NCBI GenBank assembly: GCA_020249925.1
Contig: JADCER010000007.1
Coordinates: 62,001 to 126,000 of the forward strand
DNA from: Roseomonas sp.
GTDB lineage: Bacteria; Pseudomonadota; Alphaproteobacteria; Acetobacterales; Acetobacteraceae
DNA: 64,000 nucleotides
Reading direction: 5' to 3'
Shown: positions 9,068-17,895 of the stretch, in pieces
Layout of the letters: each line of letters begins with the position of its first letter
Position numbering within the stretch: position 1 is the first letter of the stretch
The notes under the pieces: generated by a model
Told to the model about the DNA's origin: nothing
The model's input: only the letters and a program-made list of their open reading frames with translations
The model's database searches: none
Made by a program: the position numbers and the translations under genes

Positions 9068-9641
9068 GTTGGATGTTGCTCAGGCGCAGGATGGTTGCTT
9101 CGGGGCTGGTGGCACTTGGAAAGCGCTTAAGGGTGAAGTGCCAGTCCTGGGCGGCTTCCGTCAACTCTTTCTCGGCAGTTTTGCCTTTAGGGAATAGCGC
9201 GATACCGCCTGGGGCCAGGAACTTGTCGGCATGAGGCAGCAGCGCCGTCAGCGGGGCGAGCGCACGGGCGGTGACAGCGGATAGGCTTGGGAGCTGAGCG
9301 TTCTCTGCGCGGCAGGCATGCACGCGGACCATGGGTAGCTTCAGCTGAGCACTTGCTTCGACAAGAAACGCAGCCTTGCGCTTGTCGGACTCAACCAAAT
9401 GGATTTCGCGCTCGGGCTGCAGAATTGCCAAGACCAAGCCTGGCAAGCCAGCGCCAGAGCCAAGGTCAGCGATAGGCCCATGCTCAGGCAAAAGTGGCTG
9501 CAATTGCGCGCAATCAGCGATGTGGCGCTGATCGATTTCGGCGGCGGTTTCCCCCGAAATCAGATTGATCCGGGCATTCCAGCGCAGCAGCAGGTCACGA
9601 AAGGCTGCAAGCCGTTCAGTGGTTTCCGGGCGATGTTTCAC
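9054..9641 (-). CDS. rsmG: 16S rRNA m7G527 methyltransferase RsmG (GidB)
   Basis: Methylates N7 of G527 in 16S rRNA with S-adenosylmethionine; loss gives low-level streptomycin resistance in several bacteria. The 195-residue product contains the NLISG motif typical of RsmG, the SAM-binding loop [15 protein letters not shown] near residues 60-74 and a [10 protein letters not shown] segment. The start codon is GTG at 9641, inside a GTGA overlap with the mnmG stop. This start lies in the exact middle of a parS palindrome, so the first codons of rsmG are constrained by the ParB-binding sequence. Confidence 0.95.
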   Translation of the reverse strand: MKHRPETTERLAAFRDLLLRWNARINLISGETAAEIDQRHIADCAQLQPLLPEHGPIADLGSGAGLPGLVLAILQPEREIHLVESDKRKAAFLVEASAQLKLPMVRVHACRAENAQLPSLSAVTARALAPLTALLPHADKFLAPGGIALFPKGKTAEKELTEAAQDWHFTLKRFPSATSPEATILRLSNIQRVQP

Positions 9642-9649
9642 GTGAAACG
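9634..9649 (-). promoter_or_regulatory. parS: parS centromere site 1, inside mnmG/rsmG overlap
   Basis: The 16 bases read TGTTTCACGTGAAACG on the plus strand and match the widely conserved ParB-binding consensus TGTTTCACGTGAAACA at 15 of 16 positions. The core GTTTCACGTGAAAC (9635-9648) is a perfect palindrome. The site encodes the end of MnmG (Phe-Thr-stop) and the first codons of RsmG (start-Lys). An identical 16-mer in the opposite orientation lies at 12860-12875, and parB is 1.4 kb away. Confidence 0.95.
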
Positions 9650-11515
9650 TTGAGCGTCGCGCCGCAGATGCACCGCAAGCGCCGCAAGGGCAGCGGGGGT
9701 GACACCCTGAACACGGCCGGCAGCGCCAAGGGTGGCGGGGCGCGCCGCCTTCAAGCGTTGGCGCATTTCGGCCGAAAGGCCATCAACAGCGTCAAAATCT
9801 AGCGACGCGGCGATTATCGCCTTTTCTTCCCGCTCCAGAAGGCGCCGCTCGGCCTCCTGGCGGCGCAGATAAGGGGCGTAGAGCGCTTCCGCCTCCAATT
9901 GTATGCGGATGGCAGGGGGAACTTCGCGCAACCAAGGGAAGGCTGCTTCCACCTTCCCTATCGCCACCCCTGGTAAGGCGAGTACCTCAAGCACTGACCG
10001 CCGTCGGCCATCCTGGTTCACGGCGATACCCAGAAGGGAAAGGGCAGCAGGTGTCGCGCCATCAACGGTGGCGCGCGCCAGGGCATCGTGAACTGTCGCG
10101 GCAAAGGCGCGATGCCGCGCAGCACGTTCTGCACCCACACAGCCCCAGGCTATGCCGCGCTCCGTAAGCCTGAGCCCCGCATTATCGGCCCGAAGCGAAA
10201 GGCGATGCTCCGCGCGTGCGGTCAACATACGATAGGGTTCGGAAATGCCCTGTAGCGTCAAATCATCCACCAGAACCCCGATATAGGCTTCACTTCGCGT
10301 GAAGCTTGCATCGGGAATGCCGCCTGAAGCGCGGCGGGCGGCATTGATCCCGGCCATCAGCCCTTGGGCGCCGGCTTCCTCATACCCCGTCGTGCCATTG
10401 ATCTGCCCGGCCAGGAACAGACGCGGCACCTGGCGCAATTCAAGCATGGGAGTGAGGGCGCGTGGGTCGATATGATCATACTCAATGGCATAGCCTGGGC
10501 GTAGGATTCGGGCTCTGGTGAGCCCAGGGATAGAGGCCACCACCTGTTCCTGCACCGTTTCTGACAAGCTGGTGGAAATCCCGTTTGGATAGACTATCGG
10601 GTCATCAAGCCCTTCAGGTTCCAGGAAAATCTGATGCCTGTCGCGTTCGGCAAACCGCACCACCTTGTCTTCTATGGAAGGGCAATAGCGCGGCCCAACA
10701 CCCTGAATACGGCCACCATAGACGGCACTTGATTGGAGATTTTCGCGAATGATGGCGTGAGTCTCAGCCGTCGTCGCCGTAATGCCGCAGGTCACCTGGC
10801 GGTTGGTGATGCGCTCGGTCATCCAGGAAAGTGGCTCGGGCGGATCATCCCCCGGCTGGGCTTCCAAAGCTGCCCAGTCAATGGTGCGACCATCCAGCCT
10901 AGGCGGCGTGCCGGTTTTGAGGCGGGCGAGCGGCAATCCCAAGCGCTCAAAAGCGAGCGCCAAGCCAAGCGCCGGTGCGTCTCCCACTCGGCCAGCTGGA
11001 AAGCGCTTTTCGCCGATATGGATTTCGCCGCGCAGAAATGTGCCGGTGGTGATGATCGCCGCCCCGCACCGGATACGCTGGCCATCAGCGGTGATGATCG
11101 CGGCAAGCGCACCTGCCTGGTCAAGCTCCAGCCCCTCCGCACCGCCAGCCATAATCGTGAGATTTGGCTGGGCGCGGAGCAGCGCCTGCACGGCTTCGCG
11201 ATAAAGCCGGCGGTCCGCCTGGGCACGCGGCCCGCGCACAGCCGGACCCTTGGACAGATTGAGCATCTTGACGTGAATGGCTGCCGCATCCGCCGCGCGC
11301 GCCATAATACCATCCAGGGCGTCAATCTCGCGAACCAGATGCCCCTTCCCCACCCCGCCAATAGCCGGGTTGCAGGACATTTCGCCAATGGTTTCAATCT
11401 TGTGGGTAAGAAGCAGGGTGCGCGCGCCACAGCGCGCCGCAGCCGCCGCGGCCTCGCAGCCGGCATGGCCGCCACCCACTACCACCACATCAAAGCTCAA
11501 ATCCGCGCTCGTCAT
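9638..11515 (-). CDS. mnmG: tRNA uridine-34 carboxymethylaminomethyl synthase, FAD subunit MnmG (GidA)
   Basis: With MnmE it adds a (carboxymethyl)aminomethyl group to wobble U34 of tRNAs reading NNA/NNG codons, using FAD, NADH and a folate one-carbon unit. The 625-residue product starts with an FAD dinucleotide fold ([21 protein letters not shown] near 10-30), has the [20 protein letters not shown] segment, [11 protein letters not shown], and a C-terminal helical domain that binds MnmE. Length is normal for the family. It is 18 bases downstream of mnmE on the same strand, and its stop codon overlaps the rsmG start within a parS site. Confidence 0.97.
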   Translation of the reverse strand: MTSADLSFDVVVVGGGHAGCEAAAAAARCGARTLLLTHKIETIGEMSCNPAIGGVGKGHLVREIDALDGIMARAADAAAIHVKMLNLSKGPAVRGPRAQADRRLYREAVQALLRAQPNLTIMAGGAEGLELDQAGALAAIITADGQRIRCGAAIITTGTFLRGEIHIGEKRFPAGRVGDAPALGLALAFERLGLPLARLKTGTPPRLDGRTIDWAALEAQPGDDPPEPLSWMTERITNRQVTCGITATTAETHAIIRENLQSSAVYGGRIQGVGPRYCPSIEDKVVRFAERDRHQIFLEPEGLDDPIVYPNGISTSLSETVQEQVVASIPGLTRARILRPGYAIEYDHIDPRALTPMLELRQVPRLFLAGQINGTTGYEEAGAQGLMAGINAARRASGGIPDASFTRSEAYIGVLVDDLTLQGISEPYRMLTARAEHRLSLRADNAGLRLTERGIAWGCVGAERAARHRAFAATVHDALARATVDGATPAALSLLGIAVNQDGRRRSVLEVLALPGVAIGKVEAAFPWLREVPPAIRIQLEAEALYAPYLRRQEAERRLLEREEKAIIAASLDFDAVDGLSAEMRQRLKAARPATLGAAGRVQGVTPAALAALAVHLRRDAQRFT

Positions 11516-11533
11516 GCGCCGCCTATATCAGCA

Positions 11534-12850
11534 TTACTTCCCGATGCAGAAGTCCCGGAACACGATATCGAGAATTTCCTCGACACCGACCCGCCCTGTG
11601 AGGCGGCCAAGCGCGAATAACGCGGCGCGCAGCGCCTCTGCCGTCAGTTCAGGAAGAGCAGCGCCCTCCGCGTCTCTCAAGAGAGCCGCAGCCTCCATGA
11701 GGGCCGCACGATGTCGCGGACGGGTCAGCTGATTACCTTGTCCGGCCCCAGTCAGGCGGAGTGCCTCCTTGGCCAGGTGGTCGCGTAGGGCATCAAGCCC
11801 AGTACCTTCGCGCGCCGAGACGGCCATGGCTGGAAGCCGGCCGATCGTGGCTGGCCCAGACCCAAGGTCGCATTTATTGACCAGCACCAAACTACCCGGG
11901 CCTACCCAGCGCAGCGTTTCGGCATCAGGTGGCTGATCGGCAGCGAATACCGTGATTACAAGCTGCGCCTCCTGCGCGCGGCGCTCGGCGCGCTTGATCC
12001 CCTCGGCCTCAATCTCATCGCCCGCCTCTCTCAGCCCCGCCGTATCGGAAAGGGTCACCGGTACGCCGGCCAAATCAAGCCGTGCTTCCACAATATCCCG
12101 CGTCGTCCCCGCCCTGGCAGAGACGATGGCTGCCTCCCTGCCGACCAAGGCGTTGAGAAGCGATGATTTTCCTGCATTTGGCGCGCCGATAATGGCGAAG
12201 ACCAAACCCTCACGCAGCAATTCGCCGCGCCGCGCATCTGCCAAATGCGCCTCGATTTCCGCCCGCAACTCGCCCGCCCCGGTGCGGGCCTTAGCGTCCA
12301 GATCAGTCGGCAAGCCATCCTCGGCGAATTCAATTGCGGCCTCCTGATGCGCCAACAACCGCGCCAAATGCTCGGCCCAGCCGCCGTAAAGCTTGGCCAA
12401 GCCCCCGCCGGCTTGATGCAGCGCCTGGCGCCGCTGCGCCGCAGTCTCGGCGGCAATCAGGTCGGCAATGCCCTCGGCAGCGGTCAGGTCCAATTTGCCG
12501 TGCAGAAACGCACGCCGGGTGAATTCGCCTGGCTCTGCCAGACGCAACCCCGCCGCCGCCAGCGCTTCCATCACCCCGGCGATCACGCTGCGTCCCCCAT
12601 GCAAATGGAGCTCCGCCGCATCCTCGCCGGTATAGGAAGCCGGCCCCGGAAACCACAGCACCAAAGCATGATCCAAGGTCTCGCCGTCAGCCGCGCGCAG
12701 TCGCCGAAGGCTGGCCTGTCGGGGCTGTGGCAGACCTCCAGCTAAACGCCGCACGGCTTCAGCAGAACCTGGTCCTGATAGCCGGACCACAGCAACCGCA
12801 CCGGCGGCCGCACCGCTTGCCAATGCGTAAATCGTATCGGCTGCGCTCAC
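11534..12850 (-). CDS. mnmE: tRNA modification GTPase MnmE (TrmE)
   Basis: GTPase partner of MnmG in wobble-uridine modification. The 438-residue product has an N-terminal folate-binding domain starting with DTIYALASGAAAGAVAVVRL, a central helical domain interrupted by a G domain with GAPNAGKSS (G1), DTAGLRE (G3) and NKCD (G4), and the invariant C-terminal CIGK, whose cysteine is functionally essential in the family. The start is GTG at 12850, preceded by a GGGGCGGCAG stretch. A parS site ends ten bases upstream of the start codon, so ParB loading could affect its transcription (inference). Confidence 0.96.
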   Translation of the reverse strand: MSAADTIYALASGAAAGAVAVVRLSGPGSAEAVRRLAGGLPQPRQASLRRLRAADGETLDHALVLWFPGPASYTGEDAAELHLHGGRSVIAGVMEALAAAGLRLAEPGEFTRRAFLHGKLDLTAAEGIADLIAAETAAQRRQALHQAGGGLAKLYGGWAEHLARLLAHQEAAIEFAEDGLPTDLDAKARTGAGELRAEIEAHLADARRGELLREGLVFAIIGAPNAGKSSLLNALVGREAAIVSARAGTTRDIVEARLDLAGVPVTLSDTAGLREAGDEIEAEGIKRAERRAQEAQLVITVFAADQPPDAETLRWVGPGSLVLVNKCDLGSGPATIGRLPAMAVSAREGTGLDALRDHLAKEALRLTGAGQGNQLTRPRHRAALMEAAALLRDAEGAALPELTAEALRAALFALGRLTGRVGVEEILDIVFRDFCIGK

Positions 12851-12859
12851 CTGCCGCCC

Positions 12860-12875
12860 CGTTTCACGTGAAACA
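12860..12875 (+). promoter_or_regulatory. parS: parS centromere site 2, upstream of mnmE
   Basis: Plus strand reads CGTTTCACGTGAAACA, the exact reverse complement of the 16-mer at 9634-9649. The 14-base core GTTTCACGTGAAAC (12861-12874) is a perfect palindrome. It lies in the 36-base gap between mnmE and the ferredoxin gene, 3.2 kb from parS site 1 and about 3.7 kb from the predicted origin. Confidence 0.94.
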
Positions 12876-12886
12876 CTCGCTCGCCC

Positions 12887-13264
12887 TCAAGCCTTCGCGG
12901 GCGGGACATCGTGCTCGGTCAGGATCAGGCGAGCGACACGCCCCTTTTGTCGCAGATGTGTTTCCAAAACCTCATCAATATCGGATTTCGTTTCTATTTT
13001 GTACCAAATGCCTTCGGGGTATATCACCATGGTAGGCCCGAATTCGCAGCGGTCCAGACAGCCGGCCATGTTCACCCGCACCCCGGCCAGCCCAAGCTCC
13101 TTCGCGCGCGCCTTCATGTAGTCCCGCAAGCTTTCGCTACCGCGCGCGGCACAGGAACCGCGCTTATGGCCATCAGGGCGCCGATTGCAGCACACAAAGA
13201 CATGCGCCTGGAAATAGAGCGGCGGATCCACCACCCCTCGCGCCTCGGCTTTTGTTTCACCCAC
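12887..13264 (-). CDS. Thioredoxin-like [2Fe-2S] ferredoxin
   Basis: A 125-residue protein of the (2Fe-2S) ferredoxin family with a thioredoxin-like fold, often found near cobalamin or Nif-type genes but also alone. Likely cluster ligands are C25, C38, C69 and C73 (FVCCNRRPDGHKRGSCAARG and MAGCLDRCEFGP). The start chosen is GTG at 13264, because AGGAGAGGGG lies 7 bases upstream and the conserved region PPLYFQAHVFVC follows shortly after. Longer in-frame starts would run into the divergent ogt gene. The physiological partner is not evident; mnmE follows on the same strand across a parS site. Confidence 0.85.
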   Translation of the reverse strand: MGETKAEARGVVDPPLYFQAHVFVCCNRRPDGHKRGSCAARGSESLRDYMKARAKELGLAGVRVNMAGCLDRCEFGPTMVIYPEGIWYKIETKSDIDEVLETHLRQKGRVARLILTEHDVPPAKA

Positions 13265-13343
13265 TGGCTTTCCCCTCTCCTGCTTCGTCCAAGACGCCAC
13301 CGCTTGACGCTGCGCAGCCATAATGCCACTTCGCCCCCGCGTC

Positions 13344-13832
13344 ATGCCGCAACTTTCTCTCCTGACGAATTTTGGCGACCTCACCATCTCGGAAGAGGAT
13401 GGCGCCATTGTCGCGCTTGATTGGGGTCGTGGGCGGGATCAGCAAGAAACCCCCCTGCTTCGCCGCGCTAGGGATCAATTGCAGGCGTATTTTGATGGCA
13501 CGCGCCTGACCTTCGATTTGCCCTTGGCACCGCATGGCTCCGATTTTCAGAAACGCGTCTGGGCGGCGCTTTGTGCCATACCGCCAGGCGAAACCCGAAG
13601 CTATGCCGATATCGCCCGCGCCATTGGCTCAGCCCCCCGCGCTGTCGGTCAGGCCAATGGCGCCAACCCCATCCCCATCATTATTCCCTGCCATCGCGTT
13701 GTCGCCGCAGATGGGTCGCTTGGCGGCTATTCCGGTGGCGATGGACCGGCTACAAAGCAGCACCTTTTGAACCTTGAAAGCCGAGCCCTTCAACTCCCCC
13801 TCAACCTTCCGGCGCCCCGAAAGCGCCCTTGA
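13344..13832 (+). CDS. ogt: Methylated-DNA-protein cysteine methyltransferase
   Basis: Repairs O6-alkylguanine by moving the alkyl group to its own cysteine, a suicide reaction. The 162-residue product has the C-terminal DNA-binding domain with SYADIARAIGSAPRAVGQAN (recognition helix and arginine finger) and active-site PCHR at 115-118 (Cys116), followed by VVAADGSLGGYSGG. There is no Ada-type N-terminal regulatory domain. An ATG at 13323 is also possible; 13344 is preferred because family members begin MPQLSL at this point. It is divergent from the ferredoxin gene and runs into a quinone reductase gene. Confidence 0.92.
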   Translation: MPQLSLLTNFGDLTISEEDGAIVALDWGRGRDQQETPLLRRARDQLQAYFDGTRLTFDLPLAPHGSDFQKRVWAALCAIPPGETRSYADIARAIGSAPRAVGQANGANPIPIIIPCHRVVAADGSLGGYSGGDGPATKQHLLNLESRALQLPLNLPAPRKRP

Positions 13833-13843
13833 TGGATACCCCC

Positions 13844-14818
13844 ATGAATCACGCTATCCGCATCCATGAAACCGGCGGTCCGGAGAAAATGGTTTGGGAA
13901 GAAGTCCCGCTTCCCTCCCCCAAGCCGGGCGAAGCCTTGGTGCGGCACAAGGCGGTCGGCCTGAATTACATCGATGTCTATTTCCGCACTGGCCTCTATA
14001 AGGCGCCCAGCATGCCGGCCATTATCGGCATGGAAGCATCAGGCATTGTGGAAGCCATTGGTGAAGGTGTGACGGAAGTGAAGGTGGGCGACCGAGTCGC
14101 TTACGCCACTGGCCCGATTGGCGCCTATACCCAAGCGCGCACCATCAAGGCCGATCGTCTGGTGAAAATGCCGGACGCGATCAGCTTCGAACAAGGGGCG
14201 GCGATGATGCTGCAAGGCATGACCGCCGCCTTCCTCATCAAAAAATGCTACCCTGCCAAGGCCGGCCAGACTGTTCTGATCCATGCCGCAGCCGGCGGTG
14301 TCGGCCTTATCCTCAGCCAATGGGCCAAGCATCTTGGTTGCACGGTTATTGGTGTGGTCAGTACGCCGGAGAAGGCCGCACTCGTGAAACAGCATGGCGT
14401 GGATCATGCATTGCTCACCGGTGATGACATTCCCGCCCGCGTGAAAGATATCACCAAGGGCGCGATGTTGCCGGTTGTTTATGACAGTGTCGGCAAGGAC
14501 AGCTTCCTTACCTCGCTCGATTGCCTGGCGCCTTACGGGCTGATGATTTCCTACGGCAATGCGTCCGGCCCCGTTGCCATTCCTGACCTTGGCATTCTTG
14601 CCGCCAAGGGATCGCTCTATGTCACGCGCCCCACGCTCGCGACCTATACCGCGCAGCGCGAGGATCTTGTGGCGCGCGCCAATGATTTGTTTGAGGTTGT
14701 GGCATCAGGCGCTGTCAAGATTCGCGTCAACCAAAGCTACGCCCTGAAAGACGCTGCCTCTGCCCATATCGCGCTGGAAGCGCGCAAGACCACGGGCAGC
14801 ACCGTTCTTATCCCGTAA
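13844..14818 (+). CDS. NADPH:quinone oxidoreductase, zeta-crystallin type
   Basis: A 324-residue medium-chain dehydrogenase/reductase without zinc ligands. The N-terminal part starts AIRIHETGGPEKM, the signature of quinone oxidoreductase QorA, and the NADPH-binding loop HAAAGGVGLILSQWAKHLG lies near residues 145-163. It reduces quinones by one-electron or two-electron transfer in the family. Alternative starts are TTG 13829 and ATG 13832 (the latter overlapping the ogt stop as TGATG); 13844 fits the family N-terminus best. It follows ogt by 11 bases and is probably in the same operon, and converges on a GNAT gene. Confidence 0.9.
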   Translation: MNHAIRIHETGGPEKMVWEEVPLPSPKPGEALVRHKAVGLNYIDVYFRTGLYKAPSMPAIIGMEASGIVEAIGEGVTEVKVGDRVAYATGPIGAYTQARTIKADRLVKMPDAISFEQGAAMMLQGMTAAFLIKKCYPAKAGQTVLIHAAAGGVGLILSQWAKHLGCTVIGVVSTPEKAALVKQHGVDHALLTGDDIPARVKDITKGAMLPVVYDSVGKDSFLTSLDCLAPYGLMISYGNASGPVAIPDLGILAAKGSLYVTRPTLATYTAQREDLVARANDLFEVVASGAVKIRVNQSYALKDAASAHIALEARKTTGSTVLIP

Positions 14819-14858
14819 TGTTTAGCCTGGGCTTCAGACCCGCAGCTGAGGTCCATCG

Positions 14859-15647
14859 CTACCCGACATGCAACGCCGCCAGCTTATCCTGCGGGCGGAC
14901 ATAGTAGACATAGCGATAAGCCTCCCGCATGCCGAGGCTTCGCTGCGCCGCGCAGGACGCCTCATTACTGGAAGCGACCTGCGCCCATAACCATTCTGCC
15001 CCTTGGGCCATGGCCCAATGCGCCGCGGCACGCGTGATGCGCGACCCCAGGCCTAGACGACGCCTCTCCGGCACCACCGCCAGATCGAAAAACCCAGCAA
15101 GCTTTCCATCGCTGACCACAGAAATGCACGCTACTGGCCTCCCAGCCTCATGAAGAACGACCCAGGCTGCCGGGACCAGCATCATCTCAACGGCGCGTTC
15201 CTTCTCCGCGCGACGGGCTGGCACTTGATGCTCGGCCGTCGCCGTCACCGCCATCCAATCGGCATCAGGTGCTGATAAAAGACGTGACGCCTCGTCGGCA
15301 CGTGCAATACCGGCAATCGGCGCCAGGAAAATGATGGTCTCGTCCCTGCTCACGTAACCCCTGCCAGCAAGCGAAGCCGCCAGCCCTGGTGGATCGAGAG
15401 GTGTTGAACGAAAGCGCGCCGGAAGCCCTTGCGCAGCGTAGCGTGCCTCTATGCGGTCTATGCGCGCCTCAAGGTCAGGATCAACACTGGCAAGAAGTGA
15501 GCTCGCGGCATTGGCGCGCCCGGTGCCACCCAGGAAACTCCGCACCACGAAACCCCCATCATAGGCTACGCGCTGCGCCGGTACTGCAGTCAGACAAGCA
15601 CGTTCGAGTGCGATGACATCCGGGGCATTTTGAAAAGTCACGCTCAA
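14859..15647 (-). CDS. GNAT-family N-acetyltransferase
   Basis: A 262-residue acetyl-CoA-dependent acyltransferase. The C-terminal half carries the GNAT core: beta strand with [19 protein letters not shown] (motif A, acetyl-CoA pyrophosphate loop near residues 190-208) and [23 protein letters not shown] (motif B). The N-terminal half has a degenerate related fold, as in two-domain GNAT proteins. The substrate is unknown. The start is TTG at 15647 in a TTGA overlap with the ppsR stop, so it is co-transcribed with ppsR. In many relatives a maf gene follows ppsR here; it is absent. Confidence 0.82.
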   Translation of the reverse strand: MSVTFQNAPDVIALERACLTAVPAQRVAYDGGFVVRSFLGGTGRANAASSLLASVDPDLEARIDRIEARYAAQGLPARFRSTPLDPPGLAASLAGRGYVSRDETIIFLAPIAGIARADEASRLLSAPDADWMAVTATAEHQVPARRAEKERAVEMMLVPAAWVVLHEAGRPVACISVVSDGKLAGFFDLAVVPERRRLGLGSRITRAAAHWAMAQGAEWLWAQVASSNEASCAAQRSLGMREAYRYVYYVRPQDKLAALHVG

Positions 15648-16534
15648 ACCTTGCCGATCACACCCGCGGCCGGATCCTCTGGCGCCGGGGCTGGCTTGGT
15701 CTCACGCCGCCTGGCATGCCAGGCTTCCATCAATTGCAACACTGTCGCAGCAGTTTCTTCAATGCTGCGGCGGGTCACATCAATCACGGGCCAGCCCTGA
15801 GCGGTGCAAAGCCGGCGCGCCGCGATGATTTCCGCCTTCACCGCCTCAGGGTCAATATATTCTGTCGTGTCATGTCGAACGCCCTGGCCGCCAATAATCT
15901 TCAGGCGGTGGCGCCGGATATCAATCAGGGCATTGGCCTCGATATAAAGCCCTACCACCGGACAGGGCGGATCATTCAGAATCTCGGGCAGTGTCGCCCC
16001 TGGCACAATTGGCACATTGGCCGCCTTGATGCCGCGATTGGCCAGATAAAAGCAGGTTGGTGTCTTGCTGCTGCGTGAAACCCCAACCAACACAACATCG
16101 GCGTTGCGAATGCCGACGGTCCCCTGGCCGTCATCATGCGACAGCACGTAATGCATTGCGTCAATGCGGCGGAAGTAATCCGCATCCATCACATGCTGTG
16201 CCGCGCGCTTTTCGCGGGCGCGGACGCCTGTCGCTTCCTGCAGTAGCGCCATCACCGGATCGAGTGGCGATAGGCAGGTTACGCCCATGCGCTGGCAGGC
16301 TTCTTCCAGCACATGCCGCAGGCTCGAATCCACAAGCGTATAGAGCACTGGCCCTGGTTCGTGCTGGATCCCCTCCAACACCCGGTCCAATTGCAGGCGT
16401 GATCGGATCAGGCTCCAGCGGTGATCCACCACATGATGATCATCAAACCGCGCCAGCGTGGCCCGGGCGATGGATTGCAGCGTTTCCCCGGTGGAATCCG
16501 ACACCAGGTGCAGATTGATTTGCCTGTGAACCAT
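15644..16534 (-). CDS. ppsR: PEP synthase/PPDK regulatory kinase-pyrophosphorylase (DUF299, RP001-type)
   Basis: A bifunctional enzyme that phosphorylates a threonine with ADP and removes it with phosphate, switching pyruvate phosphate dikinase or PEP synthase off and on. A matching target, ppdK, is encoded at 24.3-27.0 kb. The 296-residue product begins [19 protein letters not shown] and has the P-loop GVSRSSKT at 151-158. An upstream in-frame codon at 16765 would add 77 residues of low-quality sequence across the predicted origin and is rejected. Genes of this family (RP001 in Rickettsia) flank oriC opposite hemE in several alphaproteobacteria. Confidence 0.93.
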   Translation of the reverse strand: MVHRQINLHLVSDSTGETLQSIARATLARFDDHHVVDHRWSLIRSRLQLDRVLEGIQHEPGPVLYTLVDSSLRHVLEEACQRMGVTCLSPLDPVMALLQEATGVRAREKRAAQHVMDADYFRRIDAMHYVLSHDDGQGTVGIRNADVVLVGVSRSSKTPTCFYLANRGIKAANVPIVPGATLPEILNDPPCPVVGLYIEANALIDIRRHRLKIIGGQGVRHDTTEYIDPEAVKAEIIAARRLCTAQGWPVIDVTRRSIEETAATVLQLMEAWHARRRETKPAPAPEDPAAGVIGKV

Positions 16535-16557
16535 GGCGGGAGAATTCCGTGAGTCGA

Positions 16558-16566
16558 TGTGGATAA
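16558..16566 (-). promoter_or_regulatory. DnaA box, perfect consensus
   Basis: Minus strand reads TTATCCACA, an exact match to the high-affinity DnaA box, 24 bases upstream of the ppsR start codon. Confidence 0.8.
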
Positions 16567-16764
16567 CGGGGGTGGTTCTCGCCACTGATCCCGCCCTGGC
16601 GCATAATGAGGATGAAACACCCCCATCACGCAAGCCTGAATGCTTTTTCTGGCCCCTCCCCCACAACCGGCAAAAGCGCAAACTTCCACGACCACAGCAG
16701 CCATCAGGGCAAAAACCACCCGGGGAAAAATCTGTGGATGGAATTGGTAGCGCTTGCCTCCCCA

Positions 16765-16773
16765 TGATCCACA
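16765..16773 (+). promoter_or_regulatory. DnaA box, Caulobacter G-box type
   Basis: Plus strand reads TGATCCACA, one base from the consensus TTATCCACA and identical to the moderate-affinity G-box known in the Caulobacter origin. It lies 57 bases upstream of hemE, next to the A/T-richer end of the gap. Confidence 0.7.
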
Positions 16774-16830
16774 GGCCCTACAATCACCCTCATCTTTCAG
16801 AATCTTAGATTCAATGCTTAGGTTTAGGGC

Positions 16831-17889
16831 ATGGAAACGGAAAACGAGCCCAGCCGGGCCAAACCCTTTTTGCGCGTCTTGGCCGGAGAGGCCGTCTGGC
16901 CGCCCCCCGTATGGCTCATGCGGCAAGCCGGGCGGTATTTGCCTGAATATCGCGCCACGCGCGCCAAGGCAGGCGATTTCATCTCGCTTTGCACCACGCC
17001 CGATCTGGCGGCTGAGGTCACGCTGCAGCCCATCCAGCGCTATGGCATGGATGCTGCCATCCTGTTTTCCGATATACTGATGGTGCCCTGGGCCTTGGGG
17101 CAGGGCCTTCGCTTCGCCGAGGGCGAGGGGCCTTTGCTCGACCCCATCCGCTCCGCCGAGGGCATTAGCGCACTCAACCTCGATGGCGTGCTCGCGAAAG
17201 CCGCGCCGATTTTCGAAACGGTGCGCCTGACCCGTGCTGGCCTCAATCAGTATCACCCCAAAACCGCTCTGATCGGCTTTGCCGGTTCTCCCTTCACCGT
17301 CGCCTGCTACATGGTGGAAGGTCGTGGCAGCAAGGATTTTGCCGCCACGCGCGGCATGGCCTTCAGCGACCCTGCCAGCTTTGGCCGCCTGATCCGCATT
17401 CTGCAGGATGCCACCACCGAATATCTGGTGGCCCAAGTGGAAGCCGGCGCCGAAGCGCTGATGCTGTTCGATACCTGGGCAGGTTTGCTGCCGCCAAGCC
17501 AATTTCGCCGTTGGGTGATTGAGCCCTCAGCCGCCATTGCTCGTGCCGTCCGCAAGCGCTGCCCCACCACGCCCATTATCGGCTTCCCGCGCCTGGCCGG
17601 CCCGATGCTGCCGGATTATGCCAGCCGCGCCGCGGTGGATGCGGTGGCCATGGATACCAGCATGGACCCACGCTGGGCCGCCCAGGCGGTGCCCGCCACC
17701 ATGCCGCTGCAAGGTAATCTCGATCCGCTGGCTCTGGTCGCCGGCGGGGCTGCTTTGGAAGCCGAGACACGCAGCATCCTCGCCGCTATGCGCGGCCGGC
17801 CTTTTATCTTCAATCTCGGTCACGGCATCATTCCGCCAACGCCGCCCGAGCATGTCGCGCAATTGATGCGTATTATCCGGAGCAGTTGA
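16831..17889 (+). CDS. hemE: Uroporphyrinogen decarboxylase HemE
   Basis: Decarboxylates the four acetate side chains of uroporphyrinogen III to give coproporphyrinogen III in heme synthesis. The 352-residue product has the substrate-binding signatures PVWLMRQAGRYLPEYRATR near residues 27-45, the catalytic Asp in FSDILMVPWALG, GFAGSPFTVACYMVEG and the C-terminal NLGHGI. Length matches the family. The gene is divergent from ppsR across the predicted origin and converges on dnaQ with a 6-base gap. The ribosome-binding site is weak (AGGTTTAGGGC before the ATG). Confidence 0.97.
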   Translation: METENEPSRAKPFLRVLAGEAVWPPPVWLMRQAGRYLPEYRATRAKAGDFISLCTTPDLAAEVTLQPIQRYGMDAAILFSDILMVPWALGQGLRFAEGEGPLLDPIRSAEGISALNLDGVLAKAAPIFETVRLTRAGLNQYHPKTALIGFAGSPFTVACYMVEGRGSKDFAATRGMAFSDPASFGRLIRILQDATTEYLVAQVEAGAEALMLFDTWAGLLPPSQFRRWVIEPSAAIARAVRKRCPTTPIIGFPRLAGPMLPDYASRAAVDAVAMDTSMDPRWAAQAVPATMPLQGNLDPLALVAGGAALEAETRSILAAMRGRPFIFNLGHGIIPPTPPEHVAQLMRIIRSS

Positions 17890-17895
17890 GGCGCC

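Larger units (their letters stand above)
16535..16830. other. oriC: Predicted chromosomal replication origin (oriC)
   Basis: A 296-base non-coding gap between divergent ppsR and hemE, the same gene pair that borders oriC in Caulobacter crescentus and Rickettsia. It contains a perfect DnaA box on the minus strand (16558-16566), TGATCCACA on the plus strand (16765-16773), and a weaker CCATCCACA match on the minus strand (16733-16741). The last ~45 bases before hemE are richer in A/T than the rest (repeated TTAG and TTTAG) and could be the unwinding element. No exact CtrA site (TTAA-N7-TTAA) is seen. parS sites and parAB lie 4-8 kb away, as expected for an origin-proximal region. The region must also carry the ppsR and hemE promoters. 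Confidence 0.8.

Noticed and set aside
16535..16765. N-terminal extension of PpsR across the predicted origin
   Set aside because: The extra 77 residues are Cys/Gly/Ser-rich and not family-like, and would overlap DnaA boxes; the start at 16534 gives the standard N-terminus.
16801..16830. CtrA or IHF sites in the predicted origin
   Set aside because: TTAG repeats are present, but none fits TTAA-N7-TTAA, and the best IHF match has two mismatches.
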